Assembly (NCBI GenBank): GCA_017302615.1
Contig: JAFLDB010000013.1
Location: 1-64,000 of the forward strand
DNA length: 64,000 bases
Source: Sphingomonadales bacterium
Lineage (GTDB): Bacteria; Pseudomonadota; Alphaproteobacteria; Sphingomonadales; Sphingomonadaceae
Reading direction: 5' to 3'
The translations under genes were made by a program, and so were the position numbers. The notes under the pieces are model-generated. The model saw nothing but the letters and a program-made list of their open reading frames with translations. It was not told where the DNA came from and did not search any database. Position 1 is the first letter of the stretch; every line of letters starts with the position of its first letter. Below are positions 44,098 to 53,905 of the stretch, piece after piece.

Positions 44098-45150
44098 ATG
44101 CGCCGTATCGTCCTTGCCAGCCTGCCGCTAATCGCCCTAGCCGCTTTTGCCGCCCCGGTGGCGGTGCGGGCGGTTGATGCCGATGAGACCGCAGCAGCTT
44201 CTTCAATCCCCAGCGAAGAGGATCCGCAATTGGCGGCATCGCGGGCGAAACAGGCCATCGCCGGAATGCCTGCCCGCGAAATCCTGAGCATTTCCGGCAC
44301 CCAGCGCATCGATGATCAGGTCATCCATGTCGACACCCTGCGGTTCGACGATGGCGCGACCATGCAGTTGCTGGCGGGCGACCGCGACGCGATCTTCATC
44401 GTCGCCAAGGAACTTCGGCTGTCCGGCCCCAGCTTCAAGGCGAACATCGAATTCCGCGACCGGGCCGCGCGCAACGGGACCAATGGTGGGCCTCCCCCGC
44501 CTGCTTTGGCGCAGCTGCCGCGTTCAGGCGGCAATGGCGCGCCTGGTGCCAAGGGCGCGCGCGGCGCAGCCGGCACTCCCGGCCTGATCCGCAAGTTGCC
44601 GACAGTCTACATCGTCGTCGGCTCGATCCGCCAGTCGACCGGAGGTCCGGCGGATTTCAGTGATCTGCGCATCAATGTCGACGGAATCGACGGCGGGATG
44701 GGCGGCAACGGCGGCCGGGGCCAGAACGGCCAGCCCGGCCAGGATGGGCGCCACGGCGCAAGCGGTCGCATCTCCTGCCTGCGCGGCCCGCGCTCCGGTG
44801 GAAACGGCGGTGCGGGTGGTGACTTCGGTCCCGGCGGTGTCGGTGGAAATGGCGGCAATGGAGCCAATATCGTGTTCATTGTCCCGCAATCGACAGTCGA
44901 TGCGATCAAGGACGTACGGGTCCGCAGCCGTGGCGGCTTGCCCGGCGAAGGCGGCAGACACGGTGATCCGGGCGCTGGCGCGGGCGGGGGTGCACGGGGT
45001 TCGGCTCCGGGCTTCTGCTCGTCCGGTGGGGCACACGGTGGCGCTCCTGGCGGACCCGGAGCCTCTCCGCCTTCGCTCCGGGCCCCTTCGGGCAGCCTTG
45101 AAGGCGCACGCGGGCGGGTATTCTATCACGTGGTGGATTTCTTCAACTGA
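44098..45150 (+). CDS. Secreted glycine-rich, collagen-like protein
   Basis: This 350-aa protein has a signal peptide (MRRIVLASLPLIALAAFAAP), a globular N-terminal half (residues ~35-125), and then extended Gly-rich blocks such as GGNGAPGAKGARGAAGTPG and GGMGGNGGRGQNGQPGQDGR. These are separated by short beta segments (KLPTVYIVVGSIRQ, NIVFIVPQSTVDAIKDVRVR). The Gly-x-y periodicity with Pro and Asn suggests a stiff exported structural or surface protein. Two to three cysteines occur in the Gly-rich part. Translation is probably modulated by the hairpin upstream. Confidence 0.8.
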   Translation: MRRIVLASLPLIALAAFAAPVAVRAVDADETAAASSIPSEEDPQLAASRAKQAIAGMPAREILSISGTQRIDDQVIHVDTLRFDDGATMQLLAGDRDAIFIVAKELRLSGPSFKANIEFRDRAARNGTNGGPPPPALAQLPRSGGNGAPGAKGARGAAGTPGLIRKLPTVYIVVGSIRQSTGGPADFSDLRINVDGIDGGMGGNGGRGQNGQPGQDGRHGASGRISCLRGPRSGGNGGAGGDFGPGGVGGNGGNGANIVFIVPQSTVDAIKDVRVRSRGGLPGEGGRHGDPGAGAGGGARGSAPGFCSSGGAHGGAPGGPGASPPSLRAPSGSLEGARGRVFYHVVDFFN

Positions 45151-45255
45151 CCAGCCGCGCGCGGAACGGGCCGGGATCGCATGTTAATCCCGGCCCAAAG
45201 CGGCGCGTTGCCCCCTTTTCATCGCCGTCCGCTCTGCTAAAGGCACGCCTCCTGC

Positions 45256-45330
45256 TGGGGCGTAGCCAAGCGGTAAGGCAGCGGTTTTTGGTACCGCCAT
45301 GCGAAGGTTCGAATCCTTCCGCCCCAGCCA
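45256..45330 (+). tRNA. tRNA-Gln (anticodon TTG)
   Basis: The cloverleaf is clear. The acceptor stem TGGGGCG pairs with CGCCCCA, discriminator G, then encoded CCA. The anticodon stem GCGGT/ACCGC encloses the loop TTTTGGT with anticodon TTG at 45288-45290. The T-arm contains GGTTCGAATCC. The gene reads CAA (and CAG by wobble). Confidence 0.97.
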
Positions 45331-45398
45331 GGATGCAGCGCGGCTTGCGCTTTCCGTGATCGTCAGCTTACAGCCTTTCCCGACACAGGGAGAGAACC

Positions 45399-46376
45399 AT
45401 GCGCGCGACCCAGGCCTTCATCGAGCAGACCGGCGGCCCCGAAGTGATCCAGTGGCACGAGGTGAGCTTGCCCGCGCCCGGCCCCGGCCAGGTGCTGATC
45501 CGGCACGAGGCAGTCGGCCTCAATTTCATCGATACGTACCTGCGCACCGGGCTTTACCCGATGCGGCTGCCCGGCGGGCTGGGGTTCGAAGCGGCCGGCG
45601 TGGTCGAGGCGGTGGGCGAAGGGGTGACCCATCTGGTCCCCGGTCAACGCGCGGCCAGCTTTGGCGGCACGCCGGGGGCCTATGCCACGGCGCGGATCGC
45701 CAAGGCGGCGGAACTGTTCCCGCTGCCCGAGGGGATCGACAGCCAGACCGCCGCCGCCGTGTTCCTGAAAGGCGCGACTGTAGAGGCCCTGGCTGAACGC
45801 GTCGCGCCGGTTGCCCCCGGCGGCTGGGCGCTGGTTCCGGCTGCGGCCGGGGGCGTCGGCCTGCTGCTAGTGCAATGGCTTAAAGCGCGCGGGGTGCGGG
45901 TGATCGGTACGGTCGGCGCGCCGTCCAAGGTCCGGCTGGCCCAGGAAGCGGGGGCGGAACTGGTGTTCCTGTCCGGCGATCCGGATCTGGTCGCCAAGGT
46001 CCGCGAGGCGACCGGCGGGCGCGGCGTGACCGTATCCTATGACGGGGTCGGCGCGGCTAGCTGGCAGACCTCGCTCGACAGCATGGCCCCGCGCGGCACG
46101 ATTGTCAGCTTCGGCAATGCCAGCGGCCCGGTGACCGGCGTTGCCCTGCGCGATCTGGCGACGCGCGGATCGCTGTTCGTCACCCGCCCCGGCGTTTACG
46201 ACTACTACCGCGATCCGGCCGAAGCCGCCGCCGGCGCGGCCAAGCTGTGGGACATGGTCGGCAGCGGCAAGCTGACCATCACCGTCGGCCAGACCTATGC
46301 CCTGACCGATGCCGCCCAGGCCCACATCGATCTGGAAGCGCGGCGGACCACCGGTTCCACCCTGCTGCTTCCGTGA
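45399..46376 (+). CDS. Quinone oxidoreductase (zinc-independent MDR family)
   Basis: This 325-aa medium-chain dehydrogenase/reductase has the GroES-like N-domain (VGLNFIDTYLRTGLYPMRLP, GFEAAGVV) and a Rossmann domain with AAAGGVGLLLVQ. NADPH-binding follows, without the structural or catalytic zinc cysteines. These features match Qor/zeta-crystallin proteins that reduce quinones by one or two electrons. It overlaps the downstream ureohydrolase by one base (TGATG), implying cotranslation. Confidence 0.93.
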   Translation: MRATQAFIEQTGGPEVIQWHEVSLPAPGPGQVLIRHEAVGLNFIDTYLRTGLYPMRLPGGLGFEAAGVVEAVGEGVTHLVPGQRAASFGGTPGAYATARIAKAAELFPLPEGIDSQTAAAVFLKGATVEALAERVAPVAPGGWALVPAAAGGVGLLLVQWLKARGVRVIGTVGAPSKVRLAQEAGAELVFLSGDPDLVAKVREATGGRGVTVSYDGVGAASWQTSLDSMAPRGTIVSFGNASGPVTGVALRDLATRGSLFVTRPGVYDYYRDPAEAAAGAAKLWDMVGSGKLTITVGQTYALTDAAQAHIDLEARRTTGSTLLLP

Positions 46377-47185
46377 TGCCCCTGCCCGTCATCGACCTGA
46401 TCGGCCTGCCGAGCGACAGCAATTCCTCGTTCGAGCGCGGACCGGCCCTGGCCCCCAATGCCATCCGTCGCGCCTTGTGGTCCGACCGCGGTAACCTGGC
46501 CTGCGAGGACGGGCAGGAAATCGGGATCGATTTCGACCTGCGTGACCGGGGCGATCTCTACCTGCGCGAGGATGCCGGCGACGATGCGGTGATTGCCGAG
46601 GCGGTGGAAGCGTCGATCCGCTCGGGCGCCACGCCGCTGGCGCTGGGCGGGGATCACGCGATGAGCCACCCGGTGGTGCGCGGCGTTCATGCCGCGTGCG
46701 GGCCGGTCACGATCCTGCATTTCGATGCCCACCCGGACCTCTACGACGACTTCGGCGGCAATCCGCGCAGCCACGCATCGCCTTTCGCGCGGATCATGGA
46801 AGCTGGGCTGGCCAGCCGGCTGGTCCAGGTCGGCATCCGCACGCTCAATGCCCATTGCCGCGCCCAGGCCGGGCGCTTCGGGGTGGAGATCGTACCGATG
46901 GCGGACTTTGCCCCCGGCATGGTCCCGGTGCTGGCCGGGCCGCTTTACATCAGCATCGACCTTGACGGGATCGACCCGGCCGAAGCCCCCGGCGTATCCC
47001 ACCCGGAACCGGGCGGGCTGACCCTGCGCGAAGTGCTGGCCGTGCTGCGCCGCCAGACCGCGCCGATTGTCGGCGCCGACATTGTCGAGCTCAATCCACG
47101 CTTTGACCAGAACGAGCGCACCGCGATCCTTGCCGCCAAGCTGGTGCGCGAGGTGTCCGCACTGATGGTCCATAACGGTAGCTAG
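46376..47185 (+). CDS. Agmatinase/arginase-family ureohydrolase
   Basis: This 269-aa binuclear Mn2+ hydrolase has the metal motifs GGDHAMSHP, HFDAHPDLYDDF and SIDLDGIDPAEAPG. It starts MPLPVIDLIGLPSDSNSS. Family members hydrolyse agmatine, guanidinopropionate or related guanidino compounds to urea and an amine; which substrate applies is not clear. Its TAG stop shares a CTAG with the stop of the convergent spermidine-synthase-like gene. Confidence 0.9.
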   Translation: MPLPVIDLIGLPSDSNSSFERGPALAPNAIRRALWSDRGNLACEDGQEIGIDFDLRDRGDLYLREDAGDDAVIAEAVEASIRSGATPLALGGDHAMSHPVVRGVHAACGPVTILHFDAHPDLYDDFGGNPRSHASPFARIMEAGLASRLVQVGIRTLNAHCRAQAGRFGVEIVPMADFAPGMVPVLAGPLYISIDLDGIDPAEAPGVSHPEPGGLTLREVLAVLRRQTAPIVGADIVELNPRFDQNERTAILAAKLVREVSALMVHNGS

Positions 47186-47862
47186 ACCCGCGCGAACCAG
47201 ATCACGTGGCGCGGGCCCTTGCCCTTGCCCTGCGCGTCATAGCGGGCGCGGACTTCCACTTCCTCGACCGCGAAACCGACATCCTGCAAGCGGCGGGTGA
47301 ATTTCGGATCGGGAAAGGCCGACCACACCGCCAGGATCCCGCCAGGGGCCAGCGCCTTGCGCGCATTGTGCAGGCCGGACTTGGAATAGAGCCGGTTGTT
47401 CTCTTCCCGCACCACCCCGTCCGGGCCGTTATCGACATCGAGCAGGATCGCATCGAACGGGTCGGGCGCCAGCAGCATCGTTTCGGCCACGTCGCCCATC
47501 CGCAGCGTGACGCGCGGATCATCGAGGCAGCCGGCGGCGACTTCGGCCATCGGCCCGCGCGCCCATTCGATGATTTCCGGCATCAGCTCCGCCACGGTGC
47601 AATGCCCCTTGGGCCCCATCCGGGCCAGCGCCGCGCGCAGGGTGAAGCCCATGCCATAACCGCCGATCAGCAGGTGCGGATCGCTGCGGCCCTTCAGCCG
47701 GTCGAGCGTCAGGGTCGCCAGCGCTTCCTCCGAGCCGCGCATCCGCGTGCTCATCAGCTCGTTATGGCCCATCACGATCATGAAATCGCGGCCGTGAGCG
47801 AAGAGCTTCAGCTCCTCACCTCCGGGGACCTGCGCCGTGCCAAGCAGCTGCCGGGTGATCAC
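47182..47862 (-). CDS. Spermidine synthase-like aminopropyl/methyltransferase
   Basis: This 226-aa Rossmann protein has [16 protein letters not shown] (nucleotide binding), [22 protein letters not shown] and [11 protein letters not shown] in the positions of the spermidine synthase/SAM-binding core, and lacks the N-terminal domain of true SpeE. It is more likely a SAM-dependent methyltransferase than an aminopropyltransferase. The start codon is GTG overlapping the TGA of the DAHP synthase gene (GTGA), so the two are translationally coupled. Confidence 0.82.
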   Translation of the reverse strand: MITRQLLGTAQVPGGEELKLFAHGRDFMIVMGHNELMSTRMRGSEEALATLTLDRLKGRSDPHLLIGGYGMGFTLRAALARMGPKGHCTVAELMPEIIEWARGPMAEVAAGCLDDPRVTLRMGDVAETMLLAPDPFDAILLDVDNGPDGVVREENNRLYSKSGLHNARKALAPGGILAVWSAFPDPKFTRRLQDVGFAVEEVEVRARYDAQGKGKGPRHVIWFARV

Positions 47863-49232
47863 GCCGCGCGCTGGGCGCGGTCGACCGCTTCCTGGTTGAG
47901 CATGTCGGCCAGCAAGAACGCCAGTTCAATCGACTGCGCTGCGTTGAGGCGCGGGTCGCAGTGGGTGTGATAGCGATCGGCCAGCGCCGCATCAGAAATC
48001 GCCACGGCCCCGCCAACGCATTCGGTCACGTCCTGGCCGGTCATCTCGATGTGGATGCCGCCGGCATGGGTGCCTTCGGCGCGGTGGACGGCGAAAAAGC
48101 CGCGCACCTCGTTCAGGATCCGGTCGAACGGCCGGGTCTTGAAGCCGCTGTCGGCCTTGATCACGTTGCCGTGCATCGGATCGCAGGACCAGACCACCGG
48201 ATGGCCTTCGCGCTTCACCGCGCGGACCAGCGGGGCCAGGCCGGCCTCCACCTTGTCATCGCCGAAGCGGCTGATCAGCGTGATCCGGCCGGCCTCGCGC
48301 GCGGGGTTGAGCGTGTCGAGCTGGCGCAGCAGTTCGTCCGGGGCCAGCGAAGGCCCGCACTTGAAACCGATCGGGTTGCCCACCCCGCGCAGGAATTCGA
48401 CATGGGCCGATCCCTCGAACCGGGTCCGGTCGCCGATCCACAGCATGTGGGCGCTGGTATCGTACCAGTCCCCGGTCAGCGAATCGCGCCGGGTCATGGC
48501 CTGCTCATAGGGCAGGTGCAGCGCCTCATGGCTGGTGTAGAAGCTGGTGCCCTGCAGCTGCGGCACGGTGCGCGGATCGATCCCGCAGGCTTCCATGAAG
48601 TCCAGCGCCTCGCCGATCCGGGTGCTGATTTCCTCGAACCGCGCGGCCCAGGGGCTGCGGCCCATGAAATCGAGCGTCCACTGGTGGACCTGGCGCAGGT
48701 TGGCATAGCCGCCATTGGCAAAGGCGCGCAGCAGGTTGAGCGTCGCGGCGCTTTGCGAATAGGCCTGCATCAGGCGCTGCGGATCGGGGATGCGGCTTTC
48801 AGGGGTGAAATCGATCCCGTTGATGTTGTCACCCAGATAGCTGGGCAGTTCGACCCCGCCCTGCACCTCGACCGGCGAGCTGCGCGGCTTGGCGAACTGG
48901 CCGGCCATACGGCCCACCTTCACCACCGGCTGCTTGCTGGCGAAGGTCAGCACCACGGCCATCTGCAGCAGCACGCGGAACGTGTCGCGGATGTTGTTGG
49001 GGTGGAATTCGGCAAAGCTTTCGGCGCAGTCCCCGCCCTGCAGCAGGAAACCCTTGCCCGCCGCGACTTCGGCCAGATCGGCCTTCAGCGCGCGGGCTTC
49101 CCCGGCAAAAACCAGCGGGGGAAAGGTGGTCAGCGTGTCCGTGACCTTGTCCAGCGCAGCGGCATCGGGATAGCTCGGCAGGTGCCGTGCTTCCATGGCC
49201 GTCCAGCTATCGGGGGTCCAGTTACTCGCCAC
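47859..49232 (-). CDS. 3-deoxy-7-phosphoheptulonate synthase, class II
   Basis: This enzyme condenses phosphoenolpyruvate and erythrose 4-phosphate in the first step of the shikimate pathway. The 457-aa length and motifs ([72 protein letters not shown]) mark the class II (plant/Mycobacterium-type) enzyme, unrelated in sequence to AroF/G/H. The start is GTG with GGAG 9 nt upstream. It is coupled to the downstream methyltransferase-like gene. Confidence 0.95.
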   Translation of the reverse strand: MASNWTPDSWTAMEARHLPSYPDAAALDKVTDTLTTFPPLVFAGEARALKADLAEVAAGKGFLLQGGDCAESFAEFHPNNIRDTFRVLLQMAVVLTFASKQPVVKVGRMAGQFAKPRSSPVEVQGGVELPSYLGDNINGIDFTPESRIPDPQRLMQAYSQSAATLNLLRAFANGGYANLRQVHQWTLDFMGRSPWAARFEEISTRIGEALDFMEACGIDPRTVPQLQGTSFYTSHEALHLPYEQAMTRRDSLTGDWYDTSAHMLWIGDRTRFEGSAHVEFLRGVGNPIGFKCGPSLAPDELLRQLDTLNPAREAGRITLISRFGDDKVEAGLAPLVRAVKREGHPVVWSCDPMHGNVIKADSGFKTRPFDRILNEVRGFFAVHRAEGTHAGGIHIEMTGQDVTECVGGAVAISDAALADRYHTHCDPRLNAAQSIELAFLLADMLNQEAVDRAQRAA

Positions 49233-49352
49233 GTTTCATCACTCCAGTCATCGGCAAAGCGCGGCCCATAGCCGCCCTTGGCCGCAAATGCAAAACATGC
49301 AAACCCGATCAGTCCAATCGGGCAATAATGTTGCGCGGATGCTGCGCAGCGA

Positions 49353-52349
49353 TCAGCGCGTCGCCGGTGCGGCCAGGCTGGCCGGGACCGGCATCTGGGC
49401 CAGGCTCTGGCCCTGCGGGATCACGGCGATCCGCCATGATTTGCCGGGGGCCAGGTACTTGGCGGCCAGGGCCTGCATCGCCTCGGGCGTGGTCACGGTG
49501 TAATCGCTCAGCAAGGTGCGGACCGAACGGTAGCGGGTCGGGTCGGTGGTCGCCCCCTCGATCAGGTACATGAAGAACGCGCTGGACGACGAAGCACGGG
49601 TCAGTCCCTGCTTCAGCGGTTCGGTGACCCGAGCCAGTTCCTCCGCCGTGATCGGCTTGGTGGCCAGATCGGTGGCGATTTCCTCGGCCGTGGCGAAGAA
49701 CACCGGCACCGATTTCGGCTGCAGGTTGGCAATCGCGAAGATGTTGCCGCCGTCATGCAGTTCCAGCGGCCAGGAATTGACCACCTGCGGCGAATAGGCC
49801 TCGCCCAGCTTTTCGCGCAGCTTGTCCATCAGGCGGTTGTTGAACACCTGGGTCAGGATCTCCAGCTGGCGGCTTTCGCGCAGCTGCGCCATGCCGCCGC
49901 CGGTCGGCCAACCGATCAGCGCGGCGGCCTGGTTGGCATCGCCCTTGTGATAGAGCACGATCGGTTCGGTCGAGGGCGGCAGGGTGCGGGCCTCCAGCCC
50001 GGCAGTGCCGGCCGGATAATCGCCCCGCGGCGGCAAGGCTCCGAAAGTGCGGTTGAGCGCGGTCAGAGCCTTGTCCTTGTCGAAATCGCCGAACAGGTGG
50101 ATCTCCATCGGCCCCTGCTTCAGGATCGGTTCCCACACCTGACGGAAGCCCGCCGGCGTGGTCGCGTCGATCTCGGCCGGGGTCGGGGTGCGGAAAGTCG
50201 GATCGCGGCCGCGCTCCAGGAACTTGAGGTCGCGTTCCAGCACGCCCTGCGGACTGGCGCCGTATTGTTCATAGCTGATCTTGGCCGCCGCCTTGGCGCG
50301 CAGCACCGGATTGGCATCCCAGCGCGGCGAGGAGAACTTGCTGGCAATCAGCAGCAACTGATCGTCAAGGTCGGAAGCGCGGGTATCGGCCTTGAAAGCG
50401 AAGACCGTGTCCTCGATCTCGAAATTGAAGCCGATCTTGCGGCCGGTCGTCGCCCGGTCCATCGCCTCGCGGTCGAGCGGACCGACCCCGGCATCGACCA
50501 GCGCCATCTCGCCCAGCGTGGCATAGGGCGCGGTCTTGTCGTTGAACGCGCGCCAGCCCGCGCCAAAGCGGACCTTCAGCGTCACCCGGCCGGGTTCGTC
50601 CTCGGTCGGCCAGAGGATCACTTTGACCCCGTTGGCATAGTCGATCTGGCGGATTTCCAGCAGCCCGGTCGACTTGTCGGCCAGCGGCGTGGCCGGAGCG
50701 CCAATCGCCGGCAGGTCGCTGATCTTGACGCTCGCCGCCGCCAGCCGTGCGCCGGTGTTGGCGGCAACCGGGGCGGACAGCGCAGTGCGCAGCGCGGCCG
50801 GGGTCGCTTCCGCCGCATCGGGCGTCACATAGACCGCGCGGGTCACGTTCCCGCCAAACATCGCCCGGGTCCGGGCCAGGACATTGGCCGGGGTGAACAG
50901 CGGCTTCGAGGAATTGAAGATCTGCAGCACCGTTTCGGGCGAGGCGATCGTTTCGCGGATGTCGAGCGCGGTGACCATGTCGTCGGCCAGCTTGGCCCCG
51001 GGCTGAAGGCGGCGCTGTTCGACGCTGCTTTCGAAAGCGACGCCGAATTCCTTCACTTCGCGGTCGATTTCTTCCTGGGTCGGCGGCTTGGCCATGGCAT
51101 CGGCGATCACCCCGCGGGTATCGCGCAGCGCCGATCGCCAGTCCGGCCCCAGCGGCGTGATCATCACATAGGTGGCATCGGCCGAGCGGACGACCTTCTC
51201 CTTGTTGACCATCGAGACCAGGAACGATCCCCCGGCCCGCGCCTTGGCTTCAAGTCGGCGATTGATGATCGCCTGGGCTAGGCTGTCGATCATGATCCCC
51301 TGGTTATAGGAAATGGTATCGCGCACCGGCCGCCACGGGCGCAGGATCGCGTAAGTGAACGAGCGCGGCATGCCCGGCTCCACGATCACCCGCGTTTCGC
51401 CGACCGGGGCGATTCCCTTGGCGCCCATTGGCGCGCGCGGATCGCCGAACGGCGGTTCCGGCTCGCGCGGGCCGACGCCCTGCCACTCGCTGAACCACTT
51501 GGCGATGGCCGCCTCCATCGCCGCGGGCGGCAGATCGCCCACCACGATGATCACCGCGTTTTCCGGGCGGTACCAGCGGCGGTGGAATTCCGAGACCGAA
51601 GCCCCGGTCGCGCCGGTCAGGGTCGCTTCGGTGCCGATCACCGGGCGCACGGCCAGCTTCTGCCCGGCAAACAGGGTCTGCTGGCTCTGTTCGAACACGC
51701 GGTTGGCCGTGCCACCACGCTCGCGCATTTCCGCAAGCACGATCGGCACGTCGGTCCGCACGTTCTTCTCGCTCAGCACCGGGGCGATCATCATGCCCGA
51801 CAGCAGCTTCATCGATTCGTCAAAGCTTGCCTCGGTCGCGTTGGGCAGGTCGAGCTTGAAGGTCGTGGCGATCGGGCTGGTTTCGGCATTGGTATCGCTG
51901 CCGAAAGTCGCGCCCATCTTCTGCCAGGTCGGGATCGCCTCGCCATCGCCCAGATAGCGCGACTGGCGGAATACCATGTGTTCCAGCAGGTGCGAATAGC
52001 CGCGTTCGTGATCCCGTTCGTACAGCGAGCCGACATCCATCCGCACCCGGATCGACACCTGGCCCGGCGGAACCCCGTTCTTGCGCACGACATAGCGCAC
52101 CCCGTTGGGCAGTTCGCCGAATTGCCATTCCTTGTCGATCGGGATGTCACTGCAGCGATAAAGCCACGGGGTATTGGGATCGCACTTCACCGCCGGAGCG
52201 GCGGCCGGCGCCTTGGCCGGGGCCTTGCGCGCGGCGGCCACCGGGCGCTTCTGCTTCGCGGTTGCCGCCTCAAGGGCAGGCGCGGCAATCATCGCGAAGG
52301 CGGGCAGGATCAGGGCGAAATTGCGCAGGGCGCGGAACGGCTTGAGCAT
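49353..52349 (-). CDS. M16 family zinc metallopeptidase, secreted
   Basis: This 998-aa protein with a signal peptide (FALILPAFAMIAAPALEAA) contains the inverted zinc motif HLLEH (H120, E123, H124) and then the downstream glutamate region. A second M16 copy in the C-terminal half lacks the motif, as expected of pitrilysin/insulinase-type enzymes that clamp substrates between two halves. Substrates are probably periplasmic peptides. The ATG at MLKPFRALRN is chosen over an upstream extension of about 85 basic, non-conserved residues. Confidence 0.92.
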   Translation of the reverse strand: MLKPFRALRNFALILPAFAMIAAPALEAATAKQKRPVAAARKAPAKAPAAAPAVKCDPNTPWLYRCSDIPIDKEWQFGELPNGVRYVVRKNGVPPGQVSIRVRMDVGSLYERDHERGYSHLLEHMVFRQSRYLGDGEAIPTWQKMGATFGSDTNAETSPIATTFKLDLPNATEASFDESMKLLSGMMIAPVLSEKNVRTDVPIVLAEMRERGGTANRVFEQSQQTLFAGQKLAVRPVIGTEATLTGATGASVSEFHRRWYRPENAVIIVVGDLPPAAMEAAIAKWFSEWQGVGPREPEPPFGDPRAPMGAKGIAPVGETRVIVEPGMPRSFTYAILRPWRPVRDTISYNQGIMIDSLAQAIINRRLEAKARAGGSFLVSMVNKEKVVRSADATYVMITPLGPDWRSALRDTRGVIADAMAKPPTQEEIDREVKEFGVAFESSVEQRRLQPGAKLADDMVTALDIRETIASPETVLQIFNSSKPLFTPANVLARTRAMFGGNVTRAVYVTPDAAEATPAALRTALSAPVAANTGARLAAASVKISDLPAIGAPATPLADKSTGLLEIRQIDYANGVKVILWPTEDEPGRVTLKVRFGAGWRAFNDKTAPYATLGEMALVDAGVGPLDREAMDRATTGRKIGFNFEIEDTVFAFKADTRASDLDDQLLLIASKFSSPRWDANPVLRAKAAAKISYEQYGASPQGVLERDLKFLERGRDPTFRTPTPAEIDATTPAGFRQVWEPILKQGPMEIHLFGDFDKDKALTALNRTFGALPPRGDYPAGTAGLEARTLPPSTEPIVLYHKGDANQAAALIGWPTGGGMAQLRESRQLEILTQVFNNRLMDKLREKLGEAYSPQVVNSWPLELHDGGNIFAIANLQPKSVPVFFATAEEIATDLATKPITAEELARVTEPLKQGLTRASSSSAFFMYLIEGATTDPTRYRSVRTLLSDYTVTTPEAMQALAAKYLAPGKSWRIAVIPQGQSLAQMPVPASLAAPATR

Positions 52350-52485
52350 AGGGGAGCGACTATAGGCAGCGGCATTGTGAAGGGCCAGTGAATATGGCGG
52401 CCCACCCCCGCCCGCACAGCCCCTTGGGGCAGGCCGCATCCTTCGCCCTTGCCACGTCGCGCCCGCGCCGTCAGCCTCTGCGCCC

Positions 52486-53616
52486 ATGATCTCGCCATTC
52501 AACCGCGCTTTCGCCCTTCTTTGTGTTCTTGGCGTACTGTCCGTCACCGCTCCCGCAGAGGCGCGCAACCGCACGAACGAGATGCTGCGCGGGGAATTCA
52601 GCAACTTTTCGGATGCCGACTTGCGCCGTTATTCGCGGTGGCTGGAACAGGACGACGTGCAGGTCCTCCCCGGCATCACCATGTCACTGGGCGGGTTTCA
52701 TGCCAGCGATGGCCGCCGCTATCAGATGCTGTCCCTGGCGCGCATCTACAACGAAAGCGCCGTCCCGATCTGTGTTCGGGCAAGGCAGCAGCCGGGACCG
52801 GGCGCCCTTTCCGGGCGGCTGGCGGTCGACAACTCGAAGAAGAACCTGTTGATCCAGCCCGGCAGTTCCGAATCGATCACCACCTATTCTTCACGCACCC
52901 CGGTCAAAGGCAAAGTCGGCGTCGATACGGCGCTGCTGGTCTGGTCGCCCGACATGACAGCCGCCGACGGCCGGTTCTGCACCAGCCGCGCGCCGTGGTT
53001 CATGGCTGTGTGGGATGCGCTGCCGTGGGAGCAGAGCAGCGATGCCATCGATCCGCTCCTGCGAGCGCGATTGGAAGGCAGGGATACGGCCACAGTGTCC
53101 TATCCGGCTGCGAAGTCCCGCGCCGCAACGGCGCTGCGCGCCGAGCTCGGCCGGCGCGGCATCACCACCGATCCGCGGGGCTGGACATCCCAGCTGAATG
53201 ACGATGAAACGTTTCGTCACGGCCCGCTGGAACTGACCGTCGCGGTGGCAGTCCGTCCGGGCTGGATCTACACGCTGGCCTGGATCCACAATTCCAGCAA
53301 CCAGGCGATGTGCGTGGTCGGCCATGGCGGCATTGCCCTCAGCGGACTGCAAGGCAGCGAGAGCAGCAACGCGGGGCAGCTTGGCATCTATCTCGCTCCG
53401 GGCAGCGGGCGGCAAATGCAATGGGCCGCCGGGACATTCGGCAGCAAGCCCCCCAGCGCCGACGTGAAGCCGGCCGTGCTGGCCTATGATGTGCCGCCCG
53501 GCCGATCCGGCGAAGCCGCTTGCCAGGCCGCGGTGCCGGCAGCCGCGTTCCGCGAAGTCATGGACCGCCGGATCTTTTCCAGCATGGGCAGGATTTCCGC
53601 GCTGTTTCCGCGCTGA
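52486..53616 (+). CDS. Secreted protein with two related beta domains, unrecognised
   Basis: This 376-aa product has a signal peptide (ALLCVLGVLSVTAPAEA). Residues ~57-165 and ~248-347 look like two diverged copies of one domain. SLARIYNESAVPICV parallels TLAWIHNSSNQAMCV, LIQPGSSES parallels YLAPGSGRQ, and each ends in a Val-rich strand plus a cysteine (RFCTS, EAACQA). No family was recognised. The middle has a helical linker (LLRARLEGRDTATVSYPAAK). It is divergent from the M16 peptidase. Confidence 0.72.
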   Translation: MISPFNRAFALLCVLGVLSVTAPAEARNRTNEMLRGEFSNFSDADLRRYSRWLEQDDVQVLPGITMSLGGFHASDGRRYQMLSLARIYNESAVPICVRARQQPGPGALSGRLAVDNSKKNLLIQPGSSESITTYSSRTPVKGKVGVDTALLVWSPDMTAADGRFCTSRAPWFMAVWDALPWEQSSDAIDPLLRARLEGRDTATVSYPAAKSRAATALRAELGRRGITTDPRGWTSQLNDDETFRHGPLELTVAVAVRPGWIYTLAWIHNSSNQAMCVVGHGGIALSGLQGSESSNAGQLGIYLAPGSGRQMQWAAGTFGSKPPSADVKPAVLAYDVPPGRSGEAACQAAVPAAAFREVMDRRIFSSMGRISALFPR

Positions 53617-53905
53617 ACGCCGCCGACGGCAGGTTCGGAACCGGACCTGCCCCCGGTATCCCGTCAAACCATTTTCCTACTTCCCCGCCCTCTGCCAAAG
53701 TTGCGGCTGCTCTTTCTCAGCCTGAATCCCCAGCCCGATGCGGTCCACCCTGTACCGCAAGAGTAACGCAAGGTGACACAGGGTGACATAAAGTGACCCG
53801 GGTTGTTTTTTCCGGTTTGAACCCTGTGAACTTAGTCAGGTTCGGCCAGTCCTCCTGCCCCTTTGACCCCTTGCCCCGCCCGCCCCCCGTCCCTACATCC
53901 GCCCC
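53617..53905. other. Intergenic region with 10-bp phased GTGAC repeats
   Basis: The spacer holds CAAACCATTTTCCTAC at 53665-53680, an exact 16-mer match to 10547-10562. At 53763-53802 it holds four consecutive 10-bp units beginning GTAAC, GTGAC, GTGAC, GTGAC. Being on one helical face, the units could bind a cooperative protein. A GTTGTTTTTTCC run follows. NfuA starts 103 nt downstream. No gene is seen. Confidence 0.6.
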
